Origin: Rhodanobacter sp.
GTDB taxonomy: Bacteria; Pseudomonadota; Gammaproteobacteria; Xanthomonadales; Rhodanobacteraceae
Assembly (NCBI GenBank): GCA_024711345.1
Contig: JANJTA010000032.1
Span: 186,001 to 250,000 of the forward strand
Direction of reading: 5' to 3'
DNA: 64,000 nt
In this document: one piece after another, positions 54,715-63,790 of the stretch
How the letters are laid out: each line of letters begins with the position of its first letter
Position numbering within the stretch: position 1 is the stretch's first letter
Notes under the pieces: generated by a model
What the model was told of the DNA's origin: nothing
Seen by the model: only the letters and a program-made list of their open reading frames with translations
The model's database searches: none
Made by a program: the position numbers and the translations under genes

Positions 54715-57588
54715 ATGAAATACGGCATGAATCACTTGTCACTGGCGGTGCGACTGGCCTTGACCGCGAGCGTCTTCGCCGCGGCGGGCGTGGTCCAGGC
54801 GCAGACACCGCAGGCGGACAACCCGACCTCGACGGATCAGGCCACGCCGCCGTCCAAGAGCAAGGCCAAGAATCTGGAAGCGGTGGTGGTGACCGGCTCG
54901 CTGATCCGCCGCGTGGACGTCGAGACGGCCAGCCCGGTGGTGACGCTGGACCGCGCGACCATCTCCAACTCCGGCAAGCCCGTGCTCGGTGACGTGCTGC
55001 AGCAGATGCCGAGCATTTCGGGCAACGCCACCAACCCGCAGAACAACAGCAATGGCGGCGGCGTCGCCAGCCCGCTGCTGGAAGCCGGCGATGGCGCCTC
55101 GCGCGTCTCGCTGCGCGGCCTGGGCATCACCCGCACGCTGGTGCTGGTCAACGGCCAGCGCATGTCCAACCCGGACATCAACCTGATCCCGCCGGAGATG
55201 ATCGAGAAGGTCGACGTGCTGGCCGAAGGCGCCTCCACGGTCTACGGCTCCGATGCCATCGGCGGCGTGGTCAACTTCATCCTGCGCAAGGACTTCAAGG
55301 GCGCCCAGTTCAGCCTGAACGACGGCATCTCCAGCCATGGCGACGCCCAGCGCCGCGGGTTCAACCTCACCGGCGGCATGACCGGCGAGCATTACAGCAT
55401 TGCCGCCGGCCTCGACTACAACAAGTACGACGCGACGCTCGCCGCCCGGCGCAAGTTCTCCCGCCAGCAGCTGTACCTATCCAGCGGCTCGGTCATCCCG
55501 GCCGGCTCCAGCTCGATCCCGACCGGCCGCATCCAGGTACCCGGGTCGATCGCCAGCCAGTACGGCTGCGCGCTCAATTCCAGCGGCTACGCGCAGGTGA
55601 CCCTGGCCAGCGGCGACGGCTCCTCGCTGGGCGACTACCGCTGCCGGCTCCCCTCGGACACCTTCAACTACGCCGCGCTCAACTACATCCAGACCGCGCA
55701 GAAGCGCACCAACGGCTTCGTGCTCGGCAGCTACGACTTCACCGACAATCTGACCGGTTTCGTCAATGCGTTCTACAACCACACGGTATCCAGCGGCCAG
55801 GACGCGCCCTCGCCGGTCGGCACCGGCGACGGCCTGATCATCTCCTCCAGCAACCCGATCAATCCGTTCGGCATCACCTTCAGCCAGAACCCCGTGCCGG
55901 GCGACCCGAACAGCGGCTACAACTTCCAGACCCGCCTGACCGGCGCCGGCACCCGCGTGCACGCCTATACCACCGACACCTCGCAGATCAACGCGGGACT
56001 GCGCGGGAATTTCGGCCAGGAAAGCAGCTGGACGTGGGATGCCTCGGTCAACTACAGCCATACCAAGCGTGACCAGCGCGACTCCAACGAGGTGGACATT
56101 CCCTCGCTGCAGGCGGCCGTCGACGCCGGCGCGAACATCTTCGACCAGGCGAATGCCGGCAGTGCGTTGAGTGCCGGCGTGAAGACGCCGATCTACATCT
56201 ACACCCAGTCCACCAAGCAGGCCCAGTTCGACACCGCCGGCGAGCTGTGGGACCTGCCCGCCGGCGCCATGCAGCTGTCCGCCGGCGCCCTGTATCGCAA
56301 GCAGTTCATGAACTACACGGTGAGCGACTTTGCCGTGCTCGACCCGACCACCACCACCTGCCAGATCCTGCAGGAAGCCTGCGGCTCGCCCGGTCGCGGC
56401 AGCTTCAACGTCAAGGAGGTCTACGCCGAGACGCTGATCCCGCTGCTTTCCGACCAGCCATGGGCGCAGTCGCTGAACCTCGACCTCGGCGTGCGCTCGT
56501 CCAACTACAGCACCACCGGCACCACCACCAACGGCAAGGTCGCGATCGAGTGGCGTCCCATCGCCGACCTGCTGGTCCGCGGCACCGTGTCCCAGGTGTT
56601 CCGCGCGCCCAACCTCAACGAGCTCTACGACGGCCGCACGCTGGTCCAGCCGAACCTCAACGATCCCTGCGTGGGACTCACCGCGGCCGAGCTGGCGGCA
56701 CACCCGGCCGCGTGCCAGTTCGTTCCGGTGAACTGGGCCGGCAACTCGCCGGCGCAGGTCAACACGTTCTACTCCGGCGCCGCCACCGTCGGCGCGACGC
56801 TGAAGCCGGAGAAGGGCAAGTCGATCAACCTCGGCCTGGTCTACGACCCCGACTGGCTGCCCGGCGTGTCCACCAGCCTCGACTTCTGGCACATCTACCT
56901 GAGGGACACGCTCACGGCGATCACCGCCGATACGGTGGTCAACTCCTGCTACAACAACGCCAGCAGCCAGTACTGCTCGTTCATCCACCGCGAGGACAAC
57001 ACCAGCCGGCAGCCTGGCCAGGTGTTCCTGATCAACACGCCGGTGGTCAACCTGGGCAACCTGAGCACCACCGGCATCGACTACACGCTGCGCTACAAGA
57101 TCCCGCACTTCAACCTGGGCAGCATGGATCCGGGCAACTTCCGCGCAGGCCTGAGCACCAGCTACACCTCGACCTACAAGGTCAACGCCACGCCGGGCGC
57201 ACCGGACACCAAGACGGTCAACTACGCCGGTACGCTCAGCCCGCAGTTCGGCAACATCTCGCGCTGGCGCGGCACGGTCACGCTCAACTGGGACAAGGGC
57301 AACTGGAACGCCCAGTGGCAGTCGCGCTACATCAACAAGCTGACTGCACTGAACGCCGACGCCGCCATCGCCGGGGTGAACATCCCGGTAGCTTCGGTGA
57401 TCTACCACTCGATCCAGCTGGGCTATGCGGTGCCGTCGATCCACACCCGCTTCGACGTCGGCGTGGACAACATCATGGACAAGGCGCCGCCGCTGGTCTA
57501 CCAGAACGGTGCGAACTACAACGTGGACACCGCCACCTACGACGTGCTCGGCCGCTACTACTGGGCGCGGGCGACGATCAAGTTCTGA
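54715..57588 (+). CDS. TonB-dependent outer-membrane receptor
   Basis: 957 residues from the ATG at 54715 (GGGGAGA upstream). A signal peptide (LALTASVFAAAGVVQA) is followed by a TonB box-like EAVVVTGSLIRR and a plug with VLGDVLQQMPSISGN and EKVDVLAEGASTVYGSDAIGGVVNFIL in parts. A 22-strand barrel ends in YWARATIKF with a terminal Phe. It imports an unknown ligand, perhaps a peptide, siderophore or glycan. The plug's N/G-rich stretch (NPQNNSNGGG) is typical of the large Xanthomonadales receptor groups. It lies between an Asp/Asn beta-hydroxylase gene and a TPR-sulfotransferase gene. Confidence 0.93.
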   Translation: MKYGMNHLSLAVRLALTASVFAAAGVVQAQTPQADNPTSTDQATPPSKSKAKNLEAVVVTGSLIRRVDVETASPVVTLDRATISNSGKPVLGDVLQQMPSISGNATNPQNNSNGGGVASPLLEAGDGASRVSLRGLGITRTLVLVNGQRMSNPDINLIPPEMIEKVDVLAEGASTVYGSDAIGGVVNFILRKDFKGAQFSLNDGISSHGDAQRRGFNLTGGMTGEHYSIAAGLDYNKYDATLAARRKFSRQQLYLSSGSVIPAGSSSIPTGRIQVPGSIASQYGCALNSSGYAQVTLASGDGSSLGDYRCRLPSDTFNYAALNYIQTAQKRTNGFVLGSYDFTDNLTGFVNAFYNHTVSSGQDAPSPVGTGDGLIISSSNPINPFGITFSQNPVPGDPNSGYNFQTRLTGAGTRVHAYTTDTSQINAGLRGNFGQESSWTWDASVNYSHTKRDQRDSNEVDIPSLQAAVDAGANIFDQANAGSALSAGVKTPIYIYTQSTKQAQFDTAGELWDLPAGAMQLSAGALYRKQFMNYTVSDFAVLDPTTTTCQILQEACGSPGRGSFNVKEVYAETLIPLLSDQPWAQSLNLDLGVRSSNYSTTGTTTNGKVAIEWRPIADLLVRGTVSQVFRAPNLNELYDGRTLVQPNLNDPCVGLTAAELAAHPAACQFVPVNWAGNSPAQVNTFYSGAATVGATLKPEKGKSINLGLVYDPDWLPGVSTSLDFWHIYLRDTLTAITADTVVNSCYNNASSQYCSFIHREDNTSRQPGQVFLINTPVVNLGNLSTTGIDYTLRYKIPHFNLGSMDPGNFRAGLSTSYTSTYKVNATPGAPDTKTVNYAGTLSPQFGNISRWRGTVTLNWDKGNWNAQWQSRYINKLTALNADAAIAGVNIPVASVIYHSIQLGYAVPSIHTRFDVGVDNIMDKAPPLVYQNGANYNVDTATYDVLGRYYWARATIKF

Positions 57589-57615
57589 TCGCCTGAGCAC
57601 ATCGGCAGCAAACGG

Positions 57616-57641
57616 GAGGGCCGCGAACATTCGCGGCCCTC
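57616..57641 (+). terminator. hairpin after the TonB-dependent receptor gene
   Basis: A perfect 11-base stem GAGGGCCGCGA / TCGCGGCCCTC with loop ACAT, 27 bases after the stop. Only two T follow, so termination may be partial and allow read-through to the sulfotransferase gene. Confidence 0.65.
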
Positions 57642-57680
57642 TTGCATAATGGGTGACGCAAGATCATTGACGGAGTAGGC

Positions 57681-59543
57681 ATGCCTACCGCGAGCACGGA
57701 CCTGGCCGGCGCCATGGCCGGCGCCTGGAACGCCGGCGAGCCGGAGCGGGTGATCGCCCTGGCCGGGCAGGCCACGCCGTCGCAGCAAGGCGACGAAGGC
57801 GTGCTGCTGCTGCTCGGCCTGGCGCAGCAGGCTACCGGACGGCTGGCGCAGGCCGCCGATACCTTTCGCCAGCTGGCGCAGCAGCGACCGGACGTCTCGG
57901 CGTACTGGAACAACCTGGCCGTGGTCAGTCGCCAGGCCGGCGACCTGGCCGGTGCCGAGCAGGCCTTGCGCACCGCGCTGGCGCTGGCGCCCGATGACGC
58001 CGACGTGCACTACAACCTGGGCCTGCTGTACGCGCAGCAGCAGCGCTGGGTGGAGGCCCGGCAGGCCCTGCTGGACGCGGTGGCGCTGAGCTCGCGCTTC
58101 CTCGAAGCGCGGCTGCAGGCGGCCTACGCCTGCCATGTCTGCGGCGACAACACGCAGCAGGAGGCGTTGCTGCAAGGCGCTGCCGAGTGGCCCGCGCAAC
58201 CGGCCGAGCAGGCCCTGCTGCTGTCCGCCATGCTGTCGGCGCAGGGCCAGCCGGACGCGGCGCTGCACGTGTTGGCGCAGGCGCAACTACCCGCCGGGCC
58301 GGCGGCCGCGGTCATGCGCCTGCGCCTCGCCGCGCAGCGCGTGCTGCTGCACGAAAGGAACAACCGCCTCGACGCGGCTCGCGACGAGCTGCGGCAACTG
58401 TCGCTGGACAGGCTCGAGGCCCTGCCGATGGCGGAGCAGCAGGCGCGTGCCGATGGCTGGCGCGCGCATGCCGCCCTGGCGATGCGCGCGGGTGCCCCGG
58501 CCGACGCCGCGGCGCTGTACCAGCGTGCGCTCGACACCGCCGTCGACGCCGAGGCCCGCGCCAGCGCCGCCTTCGGCCTGGCCGCCGCCCGCGACCGCCA
58601 AGGGCGCTACGCCGAGGCATGGCAGGCGCTGCAGCAGGCGCATGCGCTGCAGCTCGACATCGCCCGCCACGTGGTGCCCGAACTGCTGGCGGCCGACAGC
58701 CGGCCGCTGCAGCTCGGCGGCGAGGCGGCCGGCCCGTGCGCTTCGGCCGACTGGCCGCCGCTGCGCTCGCCCGACAGCCGGCACAGCCCGGTGTTCGTGG
58801 TCGGCTTTCCCCGCTCCGGCACCACCTTGCTGGAACAGATGCTCGACGCCCATCCGCAGTTCCAGTCGATGGACGAACGCGCCTACATCCACGAGCTGAT
58901 CGAAGGCATGGAGCTGGTGGGCCAGCGCTACCCGGCGGACCTGGCGACGCTGACCCAGCAGGACGTCGACCAGCTGCGCAGCGTCTACTGGCGCCGCGTC
59001 GCCGGGGTGGTGCCCGCACTCGGCGAACGCCGCCTGGTCGACAAGAATCCGCTCAACATGCTGTGCCTGCCGATGATCATGCGGCTGTTCCCGCACGCGC
59101 GCATCATCCTGTGCCTGCGTCATCCGTGCGACGTGCTGCTCAGCTGCAGCATGCAGGCATTCCGCTCGCCGGCCTTCATGGTGCTGTGCTCGTCGCTGCA
59201 GCGCCTGGCGCAGGGCTACGCGCACGCCTTCGGGCAGTGGTCGCGCGACGTCGAGGCGTTCGCGCCGCAGGTGCTGGAGTGGCGCTACGAATCAGTGGTC
59301 GACCGGTTCGACGCGCAGGTCGCGCGCCTCGGCCAGTTCCTCGAAACCGCCGATACCTCGCCGATGACGCGCTTTGCCGAACACGCGCGGCGCAAGCGCT
59401 TCATCAGCACGCCCAGCTATGCGCAGGTCACCGAAGGCGTCCATCGCCGCGCGGTCGACCGCTGGCAGCACTATCGCGAACAGTTCGAACCGGTGCTGCC
59501 GCTGCTGCAGCCATGGCTCGACCGCTTCGGCTACGAGGCGTAG
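57681..59543 (+). CDS. TPR-containing sulfotransferase
   Basis: 620 residues. The first 330 are TPR-like helices (for example AYWNNLAVVSRQAGDLAGAEQAL, VHYNLGLLYAQQQRWVEARQAL). The C-terminal sulfotransferase domain has the PAPS 5'-phosphosulfate loop VFVVGFPRSGTTLLEQML near 372, a 3'-phosphate element ARIILCLRHPCDVLLSC, and LVDKNPLN. It transfers sulfate from PAPS to an unknown acceptor; TPRs probably hold a protein or peptide. No signal peptide. The TAG stop lies inside the REP element that follows. Confidence 0.9.
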   Translation: MPTASTDLAGAMAGAWNAGEPERVIALAGQATPSQQGDEGVLLLLGLAQQATGRLAQAADTFRQLAQQRPDVSAYWNNLAVVSRQAGDLAGAEQALRTALALAPDDADVHYNLGLLYAQQQRWVEARQALLDAVALSSRFLEARLQAAYACHVCGDNTQQEALLQGAAEWPAQPAEQALLLSAMLSAQGQPDAALHVLAQAQLPAGPAAAVMRLRLAAQRVLLHERNNRLDAARDELRQLSLDRLEALPMAEQQARADGWRAHAALAMRAGAPADAAALYQRALDTAVDAEARASAAFGLAAARDRQGRYAEAWQALQQAHALQLDIARHVVPELLAADSRPLQLGGEAAGPCASADWPPLRSPDSRHSPVFVVGFPRSGTTLLEQMLDAHPQFQSMDERAYIHELIEGMELVGQRYPADLATLTQQDVDQLRSVYWRRVAGVVPALGERRLVDKNPLNMLCLPMIMRLFPHARIILCLRHPCDVLLSCSMQAFRSPAFMVLCSSLQRLAQGYAHAFGQWSRDVEAFAPQVLEWRYESVVDRFDAQVARLGQFLETADTSPMTRFAEHARRKRFISTPSYAQVTEGVHRRAVDRWQHYREQFEPVLPLLQPWLDRFGYEA

Positions 59544-59629
59544 GAGCCCGCTGGCGGGCGATGCTTTGGAGCCGGGAGCCGGGGTTTGAAAAGCAAAGGC
59601 AAAAGCATCGCCCGCCAGCGGACTCCTAC
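59540..59629. repeat. REP/BIME-type inverted pair, copy 2
   Basis: GTAGGAGCCCGCTGGCGGGCGATGCTTT (59540-59567) and its near-perfect reverse complement (59601-59629, one mismatch) flank 33 bases. Same family as the pair at 28263-28333. The TAG of the sulfotransferase gene is the TAG of GTAGGAG, so the repeat entered exactly at the gene end. Confidence 0.88.
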
Positions 59630-59637
59630 CCGCAGAA

Positions 59638-59673
59638 CGAAGAAGGCAGCGCCATGCGCTGCCTTCTTCGTTT
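59638..59673. terminator. bidirectional terminator between sulfotransferase and prc
   Basis: A 15-base perfect stem CGAAGAAGGCAGCGC / GCGCTGCCTTCTTCG with loop CAT, followed by TTTCG on plus and by TTCTGCG on minus. It serves the convergent genes. Confidence 0.75.
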
Positions 59674-59688
59674 CGCCAGAGCGGGTAC

Positions 59689-61929
59689 TCAGTGTGCGAC
59701 GCTGCTTGCGGCCGGTGCAGGTACGCTGGCCAGCGCGTGGGGTGAGAACCTGCCGCCGTACGGCAGCACTTCGGCGGCCAGCTGGGGGTTGGCCTTGATC
59801 AGGCCGATCGCGTCGAACAGGATGTGCGCGGTCTCGTTGAGCTGCACGTCCTTGGCCTTCTTCGCGTCCTTCTCCTGCTTCAGCTCGCTCTTCAGGCTGC
59901 GCTCGTTCGCGTTGAGGCCGTCGTCCAGGCTGCTGGCCTCGTCGGCGAGCGAGGCATCGCTGCCATCGATGGCCTTGTGCCGCGCGCGGAAGTCGGCCTG
60001 GATCGCCTCCAGCTGCTTGCGCTCGACCTCGCGCGTGGCGAAGTTCAGCGAGATCGAGGTCTTCGCGCGCATCGTGCGGTATTGCGCCAGCTCGTCCAGC
60101 ATCAGCTTCCACGCCGGCGAATGGGCCACGCGCTCGGCATGCTTCTGCTGCAGCTGCGGCAGGTAGGCGGCGAGATTGGCCACCACCTGGTAGTCGGCCG
60201 GCGCAATCTGCGTCCACTTCAGCGCGTTGTCGTAGGTCGACTCGCCGAAGTCCTTGTCGTCGCCGTTCTTCGGGAACGCGATGTCCGGCGTCACCCCCTT
60301 CAGCTGGGTGGAGCCGCCGTTGATGCGGAAGAACTCCTGGATGGTCATCTTCAGCTCGCCGAGCTGCGGCTTCTCGCTGTCGCCCTGCGCGAAGCGGTCC
60401 AGGTCCACCAGGTTCTGCACGGTGCCCTTGCCGAAGGTGGGCTCGCCGACGATCAGCCCGCGATGGTAGTCCTGGATCGCCGCGGAGAAGATCTCCGAGG
60501 CCGACGCCGTGCCGCGGTTGACCAGCACCGCCAGCGGCCCGCTCCAGGCCATGCCCGGGTCGTCGTCGCCCTGCACCTCGACCCCACCCTTGGAGTCGCG
60601 CACCTGCACCACCGGCCCCTTGTCGATGAACAGGCCGGTCAGCGAATTGGCCTCGGCCAGCGAGCCGCCGCCATTGTTGCGCAGGTCCATCACCACGCCC
60701 TGCACGCCGGCCTGCTTCAGCTCGCCGAGCAGGCGGGCGACGTCGCGGGTGGCGCTCTTGAAATTCTTGTCGCCGGCGCTGCGTGCGCCGAAGTCGGAGT
60801 AGAACGTGGGCAGCTCGATCACGCCGATCTTGCGGGTGACGTCGCCGTCCTTGATCTCCACGATCTTCTTCTTCGCCGCCTGCTCCTCGATGCTGACCTT
60901 CTTGCGCACCAGGCTGACCATCTCGTGCTTGCCGTCCACGCCGGCGTCCGCGGGAATGATCTCCAGCCGCACGGTGGTGTCCTTCTTGCCGCGGATCAGG
61001 TTGACCACGTCGTCCAGCCGCCAGCCGATCACGTCGACGATCGGGCCGGTGTCGCCCTGGCCGACGCCGACGATGCGGTCGCCGACCTCGATGCGCCCGG
61101 ACTTGGCAGCCGGACCGGCCGGCACCAGTTCGCGAATCTGGGTGTAGTCGTCGCGCGGCTGCAGCACCGCGCCGATGCCTTCCAGCGACAGCTTCATCGA
61201 GATGTCGAAGTTCTCCGCCGCGCGCGGGCCGAGGTAGTCGGTGTGCGGGTCGGTGGTCTCCGCGTACGCGGTCATGAAGGCCTGGAACGCGTCCTGGCCG
61301 TCCAGCTGGCGGACCCGTTCGATGTAGTTGGCGTAGCGCTTGTCCAGCGTCTTGCGGATCTCGGCGTCGTCCTTGCCGGCCAGCTTCAGGCGCAGCCAGT
61401 CGTTCTTGGTGCGCTTGCGCCAGAGGTCGTCCAGCTCGGCCTGGTTCTTCGGCCAGTCGGCGTGTTCGCGGTCGAAGGTGTAGCTCTCGTCGGCGGCAAA
61501 GTCGAAGCCCTGCTTGAGCAGGCCGCGCGCGTAGTTCATGCGCTCCACCGCGCGCTGCACGTAGAGGTTGAACACGGCGAACGGCGCGGACAGGTCCTGG
61601 TTCCAGATCGCGTCGTCCAGCTGGGTCTTCAGCGGCGCGAACTTCGCCATGTCGGCCTGGGTGAAGAACACCTTCTCGCTGTCCAGCAGCTTGAAATATG
61701 CGGTGTAGATGCGCGCGGACATGGCGTCGTCGAGCGGCTGCGCGTCATAGTGGAAACGGGTCAGGAAACGCGCCGACAGCTGCGCGGCCTGCGCCTCCTC
61801 CGGGGTGAAGGTGAGCGGCCAGGTGGCCGCCTTGCGGGCCTTGCCGGCGCCGAGGTCGGCGGCCGACTGCGCCAGCGCGCAGGTCGCGGTGAAGGCAAGC
61901 AGCAGGAGCAGCGCGGGACGAAATTTCAT
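59689..61929 (-). CDS. prc: tail-specific protease Prc (S41)
   Basis: 746 residues: a signal peptide (LLLLLAFTATCALA), N-terminal DUF3340-like helical domain, PDZ (LVPAGPAAKSGRIEVGDRIVGVGQG near 270) and S41 domain. The catalytic Ser is in NRGTASASEIFSAAI and Lys in GEPTFGKGTVQN. A long helical C-terminal part ends the protein. Periplasmic processing protease (in E. coli trims FtsI and degrades ssrA-tagged or MepS-type substrates). This is the second S41 protease of the window, distinct from the smaller CtpA type at 16.2 kb. Next on the strand is lipA, upstream. Confidence 0.93.
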   Translation of the reverse strand: MKFRPALLLLLAFTATCALAQSAADLGAGKARKAATWPLTFTPEEAQAAQLSARFLTRFHYDAQPLDDAMSARIYTAYFKLLDSEKVFFTQADMAKFAPLKTQLDDAIWNQDLSAPFAVFNLYVQRAVERMNYARGLLKQGFDFAADESYTFDREHADWPKNQAELDDLWRKRTKNDWLRLKLAGKDDAEIRKTLDKRYANYIERVRQLDGQDAFQAFMTAYAETTDPHTDYLGPRAAENFDISMKLSLEGIGAVLQPRDDYTQIRELVPAGPAAKSGRIEVGDRIVGVGQGDTGPIVDVIGWRLDDVVNLIRGKKDTTVRLEIIPADAGVDGKHEMVSLVRKKVSIEEQAAKKKIVEIKDGDVTRKIGVIELPTFYSDFGARSAGDKNFKSATRDVARLLGELKQAGVQGVVMDLRNNGGGSLAEANSLTGLFIDKGPVVQVRDSKGGVEVQGDDDPGMAWSGPLAVLVNRGTASASEIFSAAIQDYHRGLIVGEPTFGKGTVQNLVDLDRFAQGDSEKPQLGELKMTIQEFFRINGGSTQLKGVTPDIAFPKNGDDKDFGESTYDNALKWTQIAPADYQVVANLAAYLPQLQQKHAERVAHSPAWKLMLDELAQYRTMRAKTSISLNFATREVERKQLEAIQADFRARHKAIDGSDASLADEASSLDDGLNANERSLKSELKQEKDAKKAKDVQLNETAHILFDAIGLIKANPQLAAEVLPYGGRFSPHALASVPAPAASSVAH

Positions 61930-61937
61930 GGGGGTTC

Positions 61938-62948
61938 TCAGGCTGACTCGGTGACGCCGGCTGCATGGGCCTGCAGGTCGGCGTGGTAGGACGAGCGCAC
62001 CAGCGGACCGGAGGCGACGTGATGGAAACCCATCGCCTCGCCTTCCGTACGCAGCGCATCGAATTCTTCCGGCGTCCAGTAGCGCAGCACCGGGTGATGG
62101 TGCGGCGTGGGCTGCAGGTACTGGCCGATGGTGATCATCTCGACGTCATGGGCGCGTAGATCGCGCATGGTCTCGAGCACCTGCGCCTTCGTCTCGCCCA
62201 GGCCCAGCATGATGCCGGACTTGGTCGGCACCTGCGGGTGCTGCGCCTTGAAGCGCTTGAGCAGGTCCAGCGACCACTGGTAGTCGGCGCCCGGGCGCAC
62301 TTCGCGGTACAGGTGCGGCACGGTTTCCAGGTTGTGGTTGAACACGTCCGGCGGGAACTCCTTGAGCACCTCCAGCGCGCGTTCCATGCGGCCCTTGCCG
62401 CGGAAGTCGGGGGTGAGGATCTCGATGCGGATGTGCGGGCTGGCATGGCGCGTGGCGCGGATGCAGGCGGCGAAGTGCTCGGCGCCGCCGTCGCGCAGGT
62501 CGTCGCGGTCGACCGAGGTGATCACCACGTACTTCAGGCGCATGTCGCGGATCGTCTCGGCCAGTCGCGCCGGTTCCAGCGGATCGGGCGCCACCGGCCG
62601 GCCATGCGCCACGTCGCAGAACGAGCAGCGGCGGGTGCACACCTCGCCGAGGATCATGAAGGTGGCGGTGCCCTTGCTGAAGCACTCGTGGATGTTCGGG
62701 CAGGAGGCTTCCTCGCACACGGTGACCAGCGAGTTCTCGCGCAGGCGCGCCTTCAGCTGCTGCACGGCGTTGCCCGGCGGCAGCCGCACGCGGATCCAGC
62801 TGGGCTTGCGCAGGGTCGGCACGCTGGTGTCGAAGCCGGCGCGGTTCAGCGCGATCTTGTCGTTGCCCAGCTGCTTTTCGCCCGCGGGCGCGCCGCTGAT
62901 CACGGCGAGCGGGATGACCTTGGGGGAAGGGGCGGAGATTTCGCTCAT
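61938..62948 (-). CDS. lipA: lipoyl synthase
   Basis: 336 residues, radical SAM enzyme inserting two sulfurs into octanoyl groups. The auxiliary cluster [12 protein letters not shown] and the SAM cluster [13 protein letters not shown] are both intact. GVLEILKEF-type and [19 protein letters not shown] follow, with the serine ligand region VRSSYHAD near the end. Its ATG overlaps the lipB stop (ATGA), so the two are coupled: lipB makes the octanoyl-protein that LipA modifies. Confidence 0.97.
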   Translation of the reverse strand: MSEISAPSPKVIPLAVISGAPAGEKQLGNDKIALNRAGFDTSVPTLRKPSWIRVRLPPGNAVQQLKARLRENSLVTVCEEASCPNIHECFSKGTATFMILGEVCTRRCSFCDVAHGRPVAPDPLEPARLAETIRDMRLKYVVITSVDRDDLRDGGAEHFAACIRATRHASPHIRIEILTPDFRGKGRMERALEVLKEFPPDVFNHNLETVPHLYREVRPGADYQWSLDLLKRFKAQHPQVPTKSGIMLGLGETKAQVLETMRDLRAHDVEMITIGQYLQPTPHHHPVLRYWTPEEFDALRTEGEAMGFHHVASGPLVRSSYHADLQAHAAGVTESA

Positions 62949-63640
62949 GGGTAGACAGCTCGGACCGCCGTGCGGGCGGGGAGTTCAGGCAGGATGGGGG
63001 CAGCGGGGGTGGCAGTGAAGCCGAACTGGCGGCAGAACTCCTCCACCAGCACGTCCTCGACCGTGGCCAACTGCGACGGGCCGCCCAAGTCTAGCAGCTG
63101 CGTGACCGCCAAACCCTTGTAACCGCAGGGGTTGATGCGGTGGAACGGCTCCAGGTCCATGGCCACGTTGAAGGCCAGCCCGTGGAAGCTGCAGCCGCGG
63201 CGCACGCGCAGGCCGAGCGCGGCGATCTTGGCATCGGCCACGTACACCCCCGGCGCGCCCTCGCGGCGCACCGCTGCCACGTTCCAGTGCGCCAGCGTGT
63301 CGATCAGCGCCTGCTCGATCCGGTGCACCAGCTCGCGCACGCCGACGCCGGCGCGGCGCAGGTCGATCAGCGGATAGCCCACGATCTGGCCGGGCCCGTG
63401 GTAGGTCACCTGGCCGCCGCGGTCGACCGGGATCACCGGGATGTCGCCCGGCGCCAGCACGTGCTCCATCTTGCCGGCCTGGCCCAGGGTGAACACCGGG
63501 TCGTGCTGCAGCAGCCAGAACTCGTCCGGCGTGTCGGCGGTGCGGTTGTCGGTGAACGCGCTCATCGCCTTCCAGGTGGCCGCGTACGGCTGGCGGCCGA
63601 GGCGGCGGACTTTCAGGGGGAGGGGGAAATCGGTGTTCAC
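62945..63640 (-). CDS. lipB: octanoyl-[ACP]-protein N-octanoyltransferase
   Basis: 231 residues from GTG at 63640, which yields the usual short LipB N-terminus ([15 protein letters not shown]); an upstream in-frame start would add 35 odd residues. Family marks are [33 protein letters not shown] (in parts) and FHGLAFNV. The active-site INPCGYKG holds the catalytic Cys, and the Lys is in [16 protein letters not shown]. It moves octanoate from acyl-carrier protein to lipoyl domains. Upstream is the YbeD-like gene, a conserved neighbour. Confidence 0.95.
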   Translation of the reverse strand: MNTDFPLPLKVRRLGRQPYAATWKAMSAFTDNRTADTPDEFWLLQHDPVFTLGQAGKMEHVLAPGDIPVIPVDRGGQVTYHGPGQIVGYPLIDLRRAGVGVRELVHRIEQALIDTLAHWNVAAVRREGAPGVYVADAKIAALGLRVRRGCSFHGLAFNVAMDLEPFHRINPCGYKGLAVTQLLDLGGPSQLATVEDVLVEEFCRQFGFTATPAAPILPELPARTAVRAVYP

Positions 63641-63790
63641 GGTTGGGGAAGGGAATCGGAAAGAAGGGCTGGACGATCGTCGTTCGAGGCGGGAAGCGGG
63701 CAAAGGCTGCTCATGCCGATGGTCGAAGCGTGGGCAACCCGGCACGCCGGCGTTGCCGGTTTCGCGCTCCCGGTTCCCGGTTCCCTGCTC

